A stretch of DNA of 40,207 nucleotides, from NCBI GenBank assembly GCA_964651445.1, contig CAZYYW010000008.1, forward strand, positions 1 to 40,207, written 5' to 3'. The first letter of the stretch is position 1; each line of letters opens with the position of its first letter. The notes under the pieces were generated by a model that was not told where the DNA came from, ran no database searches, and saw only the letters and a program-made list of their open reading frames with translations. The stretch comes from GCA-2746365 sp964651445. GTDB lineage: Bacteria > Pseudomonadota > Gammaproteobacteria > SZUA-229. Below, in pieces: positions 33,910-40,207 of the stretch. Made by a program: the position numbers and the translations under genes.

Positions 33910-34269
33910 TTATTTTAGATGCAGAACCTTGTTGTCAAAAATTATGTGTTGCCAGCCATATTTTATAAAGTTACGGATATTTCCATGGTCTGTGCCGTCT
34001 GGGTTTTTTAATACATCCTCACGATAATATTGACCAAAACAGTTTAAGGTCTGATCCTCATCAAGGTCGTGTATTTTCGCAAATGAAAATACTTTACAGG
34101 AACCTTCGTTCTCACCCGCTTTATTAAATATTTTGTCCTCACCACCACCATTGGAAAAACGGCTAGCCGAATAATTGTAGCATTCGTCTATAACCGCAAT
34201 GATGTCCGAAAACTCGATACTTTCCGGGGTTTCCTTTAATTGTTGAAGAATTTTTTCTAATAGTTTCAT
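33910..34269 (-). CDS. HopJ-family protein
   Basis: 119 residues from ATG 34269, with an AAAGG about ten bases upstream. The stretches FSDIIAVIDECYNYSASRFS, NEGSCKVFSFAKIHDLDEDQ, and TLNCFGQYYREDVLKNPDG with NIRNFIKYGWQHI match the HopJ family. The family name comes from a Pseudomonas type III effector, but homologues are common in bacteria without such secretion; role unknown. Convergent with the small cysteine gene. Confidence 0.87.
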   Translation of the reverse strand: MKLLEKILQQLKETPESIEFSDIIAVIDECYNYSASRFSNGGGEDKIFNKAGENEGSCKVFSFAKIHDLDEDQTLNCFGQYYREDVLKNPDGTDHGNIRNFIKYGWQHIIFDNKVLHLK

Positions 34270-34275
34270 TGTCAA

Positions 34276-34830
34276 AACCTTTTTTTTAGTAATGCCGAAT
34301 TATTTCAATTTTGCGTTATCGTCGTCACTAAAGCCACCATATTTTCTATCACGTGGTTTGATTTCAATAAATGCTTGTATCTAGTGCTACCGAACCACTG
34401 ATGTGTCCGCGCCAATAAGTACGGCACTGATTAAATTGACAAGAAGGCATTCCATTACGCCAGTTTTGGTTCCGATGCCCTTCGTGGTAAACTGGATCGT
34501 AGCCAGGGCTATCATATATATTCCCCTATGAGAACGAGGGGGAAGTCGTAGCAAAGATGCCTGCTAAACAGACTGCCTAAGCATTCGTTATTAGAAATAG
34601 GCGCATTCGCTCAAGCAGGTAGTTAAAGTACATGGTTTTGTAAGCTTTTACTTATTTAGATTTTAGACGCAAAATGAATAGCGGTTAACACCTATCGCTT
34701 CTTATATTAGCGCTTACTTATTGAGTTATCAGGTAATTTACTTTTTTTAGTATCGTAACTGACTTGCCCTAAACAGGCATAAAGAATAAATTGTTATTTC
34801 CATGAATGATTTCATGGATAGACAATATAC
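34276..34830. other. Intergenic region upstream of the two-partner secretion locus
   Basis: No intact gene. On the minus strand 34525-34364 is an open stretch of 53 codons without a start (DSPGYDPVYHEGHRNQNWRN is part of it), perhaps a gene remnant of unknown type. Around 34623-34652, TAAAGTACATGGTTTT resembles TAAAGCGCATGGTTTT in the long inverted repeat, a possible decayed third copy. A perfect hairpin CCATGAA-TGAT-TTCATGG (34800-34817) precedes the tpsB start. Confidence 0.4.
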
Positions 34831-36441
34831 ATGGACATACCACAATTGAGACAAAAACGATTAATTTCTCTCCTTGCTATCCTGCTGCTTTTTTTTACAA
34901 GCTTAGCGGTCGCTGATACTGAACCAAAGCAGCTTCATTTTGTCATTAAAAAATTTGAAGTGCTAGGGAATAACCCTTTATCAGATTCAGAAACACAGGC
35001 TGTCTTTGAATACTATTTGGGTGACCATTATGGGCTCGAAGGCATTCAGCAAGCGGCGGCTTCATTTGAAGAAAAATTACGTGACAGTGGTTTTGCTTTT
35101 TATCAGGTAAATCTTGCACCGCAAAAATTGCAGGAAGGAACGATAAAGCTGCAGCTTATTCAATTAAAAATTGACAAGGTTGAAATTGAAGGCAATCATT
35201 TTTTCAACAACGAAAACCTCACTCGCAATATCCCTTCACTAAAAAAAGGTGAAACGCCGAACACCCGAATCTTGTCACGTGCGATCAATATGGCAGATGT
35301 GCAGCCTTCAAAATCATTGAAATTACAGTTCTCAGAAAGTGATACCGGTGGCGCGATCAATGCCAAATTAAAAGTCGAAGATTTAAAAACGCATTTTGCT
35401 TTTGTTTCAGTAAACAACACGGGTAATGATGAAACTGGGGATTTTCGATTAACCGGTGGTTATCAATGGACCAACCTATTTAATCGCGACCATAATTTAT
35501 CGTTAAGTTATACCACCTCGCCCAGCGATTTTTCTGCGGTGAAACAATTTGGTGCATCTTACACAATACCGTTTTATGAAGTGGGCGGGCAGCTTAACCT
35601 GTTTTTAGCGCGTTCAGATGTAGACTCCGGCATTGTCGCGCAAGGCTTGTCGGTGAGTGGTGCAGGAACAATTGCATTGATTCATTATAAACATACATTT
35701 CTACAGAGTGGTGCTTACAAGCAGCAACTTGATGTTGGTCTTGATCACAAATTATTTGAAAATGAAGTAGGTTTTTTTGGCGCACAAATTTCGGGTTCGG
35801 GGGAAGTTTTAAGTCGCCCATTTAGTCTCGCTTATATCGGTTCTTGGCAAGGGGCTGGCAAAAGCCTGAACTTTAATATTGCACCACATATCAATCTTTC
35901 AGGTGGTTCTAACAATACCGATGCGGATTACGATAATTTACGCGCTGGCGCAACAGCAGATTGGTCACTTATCAGGTTTGGTTTTGGTTACGACCAACTC
36001 ATTTCAGAAAACTATTTTTTCCGCTTCAGTGTTTCAGGTCAGCAGTCCAGTGATCGATTGATATCGGGCGAACAGTTTGGTATTGGCGGCATTTATTCAG
36101 TGCGCGGTTTTGATGAAAGAACCTTAATTGGCGACAGCGGTTATCAGGCGAATTTTGAATTATGGCTGCCGAGTTTTAGTCAGTTAAGTATTCGCCCCCT
36201 TGTCTTTATTGATTACGGCCATGTTAATTTAAATACCCCACTGTTAAGTGAAACGCCGGAAATAGACATTGCTTCCATTGGCGCAGGGTTACGCTGGAAT
36301 ACCATTAATAAATTTAATGTGGTGTTTGATATTGCCTATGTTGTTGATGGCGCGGATGAAATCGCGGCGGCTACCGGTTCCAGTGATTTTGCTGAATCCG
36401 GTGACATAAAAGGCCATGTTGATGTGTTTTATCGTTTTTAG
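34831..36441 (+). CDS. TpsB-type outer-membrane transporter (ShlB/FhaC/HecB family)
   Basis: 536 residues. A signal peptide (LISLLAILLLFFTSLAVA) is followed by two POTRA-like parts (LHFVIKKFEVLGNNPLSDSE and LKIDKVEIEGNHFFNNENL), then a barrel with the loop motif V424-R-G-F427-D-E-R and terminal VDVFYRF. It would secrete the TpsA exoprotein encoded downstream. The ATG has no clear ribosome site; a 15-codon ORF (34802-34849) overlaps the start in another frame. Confidence 0.93.
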   Translation: MDIPQLRQKRLISLLAILLLFFTSLAVADTEPKQLHFVIKKFEVLGNNPLSDSETQAVFEYYLGDHYGLEGIQQAAASFEEKLRDSGFAFYQVNLAPQKLQEGTIKLQLIQLKIDKVEIEGNHFFNNENLTRNIPSLKKGETPNTRILSRAINMADVQPSKSLKLQFSESDTGGAINAKLKVEDLKTHFAFVSVNNTGNDETGDFRLTGGYQWTNLFNRDHNLSLSYTTSPSDFSAVKQFGASYTIPFYEVGGQLNLFLARSDVDSGIVAQGLSVSGAGTIALIHYKHTFLQSGAYKQQLDVGLDHKLFENEVGFFGAQISGSGEVLSRPFSLAYIGSWQGAGKSLNFNIAPHINLSGGSNNTDADYDNLRAGATADWSLIRFGFGYDQLISENYFFRFSVSGQQSSDRLISGEQFGIGGIYSVRGFDERTLIGDSGYQANFELWLPSFSQLSIRPLVFIDYGHVNLNTPLLSETPEIDIASIGAGLRWNTINKFNVVFDIAYVVDGADEIAAATGSSDFAESGDIKGHVDVFYRF

Positions 36442-36549
36442 GCGCAGACAGGAGGCACAGAAGGGGCCGCGGAGGATCACCTCTGATGAAAAGTGTGAAC
36501 TGGCGCACTGAAACGATTGTATACCGGCGTAGTATTTGAAAAATATATT

Positions 36550-37983
36550 ATGAACATAAATCAGCTTACAAATTGTTTGTTATTACTGGGAATTGTTTTC
36601 TGGTCTTCGCTACTGTGGGCAGAGGATGTCGGAAAAATTCAGTACACTCGTGGTGCTGTCACGATGCAGAATATGGACGGTAGTGGTGCGCGTCTAGTCG
36701 CAAAAAACGAAATTGTTCTGCGCGGTGAAGTTTTAAAAACCGGGCCGCGAAGTTTTACCATCGTAAAACTAAATGACGGTACCCGTATGACTATCCGCCC
36801 TAACAGTTCTTTTTCTGTTGAGCAATTTAATGCCAAGAAAGATTCGACTGGCACGGCTTTATTACGATTGTTCCGCGGCGGTATGCGTGCCATTACGGGT
36901 TTTATCAGTAAACAAAATCCAAACGGATTCCGGGTTAAAACGGGGGTTGCCACGCTGGGGATTCGAGGCACTGAATTTGATGTGCGCTTGTGTCAAGACG
37001 ATTGTGAAGAAGAAAATAAAAAACATAAAAATAATCATGATGCAATCATTGATCGAACCATCGCACGGGCGGTTTTTGTGCGTCGTGGTTTAACCGCTAT
37101 GTCTGTGGATGGCAAACAGCGATCTTTAAAAGCCGGCTCTGCCATATTTGAAGGCGATACTTTAAGCACCAATACCAATGCTTACGCCATTCTTGTTTTT
37201 AAAGATAAAAGCCGAATTAGCCTGCAAGCCAATACCGTGTTTCGTGTTGATGAAATGAAGTTTGATAAAAACAAAGCAGAAAACAGCACGGCTTTGTTTA
37301 GTTTGTTGCGCGGTGGTCTGCGAACCATTACCGGCTTGATTGGCAAATTGAATCCGCGAAAATACAAAATGCGTACTCGTTTAGCAACGATTGGTATTCG
37401 TGGCACCGGGTATGACTTGATGTGTACCGGCGTTTGTGTGGCTGACAATAACAACGCAAATCCTGATTCGGTTCAATTGTCCAATGTTGATGATCTAGGT
37501 GAAGATCGGGGTGATGGCTTGTATGCACATGTCTGGGATGGCAGCATTGATTTTGGTGGCAAGCTAATCAGCAAGGGTAGTGCTGTTTACCAATCCAGTC
37601 AGACAGCCGCGCCGATTGTGCTAGCGACCGTGCCAAATTTCTTTAAAAACAACAAAGTGCCTAAACCAGACAGTTTTGATGTCGATGAAAAAAATCTGTT
37701 CAGTAAAATTGATGCAGAAAAAGCGCCACCGGGGTTATATGTAAGTGTTACTGACGGTTTCGTTAGTGTTACTGGTAAGGCAGGTGTGGTGGTTAACTTA
37801 CAAGCAGGGCAGGCGGCCTACACAGACGTATTGGGTAGGCAGGTAAAACAACTACCGAAGGCGCCCATGTTCCAACAGTTTGATGTTTATCCAACGCCAG
37901 ATGTAAAAAATCCGGCAACGATTAACTTCAATGCGAATAGCCTAGGTGGTAAAGATTCAGGCATGGTGTGTGAAATTAAGTAA
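36550..37983 (+). CDS. Periplasmic protein with two FecR domains in the two-partner secretion locus
   Basis: 477 residues from ATG 36550. The open frame extends to TTG 36517, but the signal peptide starts at 36550 (NQLTNCLLLLGIVFWSSLLW, cut after WA). Two tandem FecR-type units follow: the first with LVAKNEIVLRGEVLKTGPRS, FRGGMRAITGFISKQNPNGF and GVATLGIRGTEFDV; the second with LKAGSAIFEGDTLSTN, LLRGGLRTITGLIGKLNPRK and LATIGIRGTGYDLMC. They look like an internal duplication. No transmembrane segment other than the signal is seen, so it is likely periplasmic or surface-bound rather than a classical sigma regulator. It lies between transporter and exoprotein genes. Confidence 0.85.
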   Translation: MNINQLTNCLLLLGIVFWSSLLWAEDVGKIQYTRGAVTMQNMDGSGARLVAKNEIVLRGEVLKTGPRSFTIVKLNDGTRMTIRPNSSFSVEQFNAKKDSTGTALLRLFRGGMRAITGFISKQNPNGFRVKTGVATLGIRGTEFDVRLCQDDCEEENKKHKNNHDAIIDRTIARAVFVRRGLTAMSVDGKQRSLKAGSAIFEGDTLSTNTNAYAILVFKDKSRISLQANTVFRVDEMKFDKNKAENSTALFSLLRGGLRTITGLIGKLNPRKYKMRTRLATIGIRGTGYDLMCTGVCVADNNNANPDSVQLSNVDDLGEDRGDGLYAHVWDGSIDFGGKLISKGSAVYQSSQTAAPIVLATVPNFFKNNKVPKPDSFDVDEKNLFSKIDAEKAPPGLYVSVTDGFVSVTGKAGVVVNLQAGQAAYTDVLGRQVKQLPKAPMFQQFDVYPTPDVKNPATINFNANSLGGKDSGMVCEIK

Positions 37984-38024
37984 ATAATATCTTTTGGCTT
38001 TGTGACGAACGACACATTCCTCGC

Positions 38025-38054
38025 TTGAAACTCTGTTACCGACAGTGATATGGT
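38025..38054 (+). promoter_or_regulatory. Candidate promoter of the TpsA gene
   Basis: TTGAAA (38025-38030), an 18-base spacer, and TATGGT (38049-38054) resemble sigma-70 boxes and lie about 50 bases before the exoprotein start. The match is moderate; transcription from upstream genes is equally possible. Confidence 0.3.
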
Positions 38055-38102
38055 TTAGAGCAGGTTTATTTTGTAAAGATATGTAATTGCAAAAAATGAA
38101 AT

Positions 38103-40207
38103 ATGGAAATTATTAAACAATTCAATACTATAGCTTGTAGCGTTTTGCTCGCGGTTTCAGTAATCAGCGGCGTACAGGCAAACCCCAGCGGTGCATCAGT
38201 GGTGCACGGTACGGTTTCGTTCAGCCAGCCAAATGCCAGCACGCTCAATATCACCAACAGCCATGGCGCTATTATTAACTGGCAGCAATTTGGTATTAAC
38301 CAGGGTGAAATTACTCGCTTTATTCAGTCAGGTGCCAATAGCGCGGTACTCAACCGTATCATCGGGCAGGATCCAACAAAAATTCTTGGTCAACTCAGTT
38401 CCAATGGCAAGGTCTATCTGGTCAATCCCAATGGCATTGTTTTCGGTCAGGGTTCGGTTATTAATACCGCGGGTTTAATTGCCTCCACGCTTAATATTTC
38501 CAATCAGGATTTTATTAATGGTTTAAACAACGGTCAAATGCGCTTTGCCGACCTGCAAAATGCTGAAGAAATATTAAATCAGGGTTTTATTTCAGCCAGT
38601 AATGGCGGCGAAGTGGTATTCGTTGCACCTAAAATCACCAATGAAGGCACCATTAAAGTTGATAACGGAAGCATCGTTCTGGCTGCGGGTCAAAGCGTTA
38701 CCATCAATTCATTAAATTACGACAATATTGAATTTGAAGTACAGGCACCGGAAAACAAAGTGGTCAATATTGGTGACATGATTAGTGATGGCGGTTCTAT
38801 CGGCGTGTTTGCTGGCAACATTGTCAATAAGGGTTTGGTCAGTGCCAATGCTGTTACCGTGGATGATGCCGGTAATATCGTGTTTGTCGCGCAGGCAGAT
38901 ACGATTATTGAAAACGGTACAATAACAGCCACAAGTGATACCGGTAAGGGTGGCTACATTGAAATCACCGGTGATCGGGTTGGTTTGTTCGGTAAATCTA
39001 CTGTTGATGCTTCGGGCGAGACGGGTGGCGGTGAAGTACTTATTGGCGGTGATTTTCAGGGCAAAAATACGGCTGTAAAAAATTCAACTCAAACCATTGT
39101 TACTCGTCAATCAAACATACGGGCTGATGCTAAAGGTAGTGGTGATGGCGGTAAAGTCATCGTCTGGTCAGACGAAAGCACTTATTTTTCCGGTAATATC
39201 TCGGCACAAGGTGGCTTACAGTCCGGTGATGGCGGTTTTGTTGAGGTCTCAGGCAAGAAAGCATTAGGCTTTGATGGTTATATTACTACTCATGCCTTCA
39301 ATGGCAAGCTTGGCACCATCCTGCTTGATCCAGAAAACATTAATATTGTAGCTACTGGGGGCATACACGATAACGATGTCGTTACAATTGTGCCCAATAT
39401 TGCATTTGATCTTTTAATTGGTGTTGATTTTTTAGTCAGTGTTGCAACGATTAACGCATTAGTCGGTGATATAACATTACAGGCTGAAAACAACATTACA
39501 TTAGAACTGGGGGCAAATTTAGACCTTACTAACCAGGGAGCCTCAAATGTAGTTACTTTTCAGGCGGGTGGCAATATTCTCATTGATGGCAATATCACTA
39601 TTGGTGGCGGTAGTTTAATCCTCAGCGCCTCTGATCCATCTGCATCACCTCCTACCTCAGTGGGTAATATAAACATCAATGGCACTATTACCACTAATGG
39701 CGGTAATGTTACGTTGGATACAAACGCTTCCACCGGTCAGATAACCGTCAGTAACAACATCAATACCGGAACCGGCACTCTAGATGCACGCTCACTAAGC
39801 AATGTGATCTTTACTGGCGGAACCTTTCGCACAGATATCATAACCTCCAGTAATGGTGCGGCTATCGATGTTACGGGCAATGTTACATTCGATGCGGTAA
39901 TACTTGATGCAAATCTTACCGTTGATAACAACCAGACTTTAAGTATCCTCAACGGCATTGATTTTGGTGTTTCAGCACCGACGATCACCTTAGGCGGCAC
40001 GGGTTTTGGTACGATGAGGCTCAGTGGTAATGCCAACAACAGTATCGGAGCGACCGGCACAGGCAGTATCATCCTGGCGCACACCAGCAGTAGCATTAAT
40101 GATGACGGTTTTGGCAGTTTGCTGCACACCATCGGTGCAAATGTCAGCATCAGTGGTTTTGGTAATATCAATACCAGTAGCGCCAGTTCATTCTTTGATA
40201 ACCAGGG
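38103..40207 (+). CDS. TpsA-type exoprotein with filamentous haemagglutinin N-terminal domain, 3' end outside the window
   Basis: At least 701 residues, open to the window end. A signal peptide (IACSVLLAVSVISGVQA, before NPSG) leads into the TPS domain with INQGEITRFIQSGANSAVLN, VNPNGIVFGQGSVINTAGLI (N108-P-N-G111) and GEVVFVAPKITNEGTI. Gly, Asn and Thr-rich beta-helix repeats follow (for example GGNVTLDTNASTG). It is secreted by the TpsB transporter and would act at the cell surface as adhesin or other exoprotein; the effector part is not in view. The earlier ATG at 38096 stops after six codons. Confidence 0.92.
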   Translation, partial: MEIIKQFNTIACSVLLAVSVISGVQANPSGASVVHGTVSFSQPNASTLNITNSHGAIINWQQFGINQGEITRFIQSGANSAVLNRIIGQDPTKILGQLSSNGKVYLVNPNGIVFGQGSVINTAGLIASTLNISNQDFINGLNNGQMRFADLQNAEEILNQGFISASNGGEVVFVAPKITNEGTIKVDNGSIVLAAGQSVTINSLNYDNIEFEVQAPENKVVNIGDMISDGGSIGVFAGNIVNKGLVSANAVTVDDAGNIVFVAQADTIIENGTITATSDTGKGGYIEITGDRVGLFGKSTVDASGETGGGEVLIGGDFQGKNTAVKNSTQTIVTRQSNIRADAKGSGDGGKVIVWSDESTYFSGNISAQGGLQSGDGGFVEVSGKKALGFDGYITTHAFNGKLGTILLDPENINIVATGGIHDNDVVTIVPNIAFDLLIGVDFLVSVATINALVGDITLQAENNITLELGANLDLTNQGASNVVTFQAGGNILIDGNITIGGGSLILSASDPSASPPTSVGNININGTITTNGGNVTLDTNASTGQITVSNNINTGTGTLDARSLSNVIFTGGTFRTDIITSSNGAAIDVTGNVTFDAVILDANLTVDNNQTLSILNGIDFGVSAPTITLGGTGFGTMRLSGNANNSIGATGTGSIILAHTSSSINDDGFGSLLHTIGANVSISGFGNINTSSASSFFDNQ

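Noticed and set aside
33910..34269. HopJ gene as a sign of a type III secretion system
   Set aside because: The family is named after one effector but is common in bacteria without such systems; no secretion genes of that type are in the window.
34623..34652. Third copy of the long inverted repeat
   Set aside because: Only about 26 bases align, with a two-base gap; kept as a possibility in the intergenic entry and not called as a repeat.

Overview
The window looks like a chromosomal scaffold piece from a gammaproteobacterium, probably a draft or metagenome assembly because it contains two runs of 100 N. The assignment rests on gene content and order: pyrG-kdsA-eno-ftsB-ispD-ispF; nagZ next to a purine phosphoribosyltransferase and an S-methyl-5'-thioinosine phosphorylase; mnmA-hflD with a NudJ-type Nudix gene; and comEC-exbB-exbD-msbA-lpxK-ycaR. 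zapE, rlmKL and rsd/algQ are also typical of Gammaproteobacteria. I cannot place it below class. No rRNA, tRNA or CRISPR array was seen.

Layout. (1) 1-4450 is an accessory region in decay: a TumE-type toxin gene with an in-frame TGA beside an intact TumA-type antitoxin, a MazG-like pyrophosphohydrolase, an HNH endonuclease remnant, a broken zinc-ribbon ORF, a scaffold gap, and a NERD-domain SF1 helicase. (2) 4467-6863 holds mtfA, and zapE with a small partner gene on the minus strand. (3) 7398-13381 is the CTP, KDO, glycolysis, division and isoprenoid block. ispF only appears broken, because the second N run is flanked by a 55-bp sequence present on both sides. (4) 13642-17813 holds an HU-like protein, a YqiA-like esterase, nagZ, a DsrE-like protein and purine salvage genes. 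(5) 17845-20611 (minus) is DUF2062-nudJ-mnmA-hflD. (6) 20784-30830 is comEC, exbBD, msbA, lpxK, ycaR and rlmKL (cell-envelope lipid export, LPS synthesis and 23S rRNA methylation). (7) 31016-33536 holds rsd, an outer-membrane protein and a DUF938 methyltransferase between two inverted copies of a ~130-bp repeat. (8) 33671-34269 holds two small genes. (9) 34831 to the end is a two-partner secretion locus: TpsB transporter, a double FecR-domain periplasmic protein, and a TpsA exoprotein running off the window.

The most notable signal is intergenic. A GxxExxY (PD-(D/E)XK-like) gene at 23541-23918 fills almost exactly the space between 31-bp inverted arms of CACAGAG type, inside an outer pair of GGGTCTATGCC-type ends. 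Two other loci, 10059-10270 and 28339-28539, carry the same ends around short remnants of the 3' part of the same gene, one in each orientation. This looks like a dispersed, non-transposase cassette family at three states of decay. A separate 168-bp MITE-like element occurs twice almost identically (6983-7150 and 16302-16469), bounded by TTAA. Several other palindromic repeats sit between genes, so the chromosome appears rich in small repeats while its core operons remain intact.
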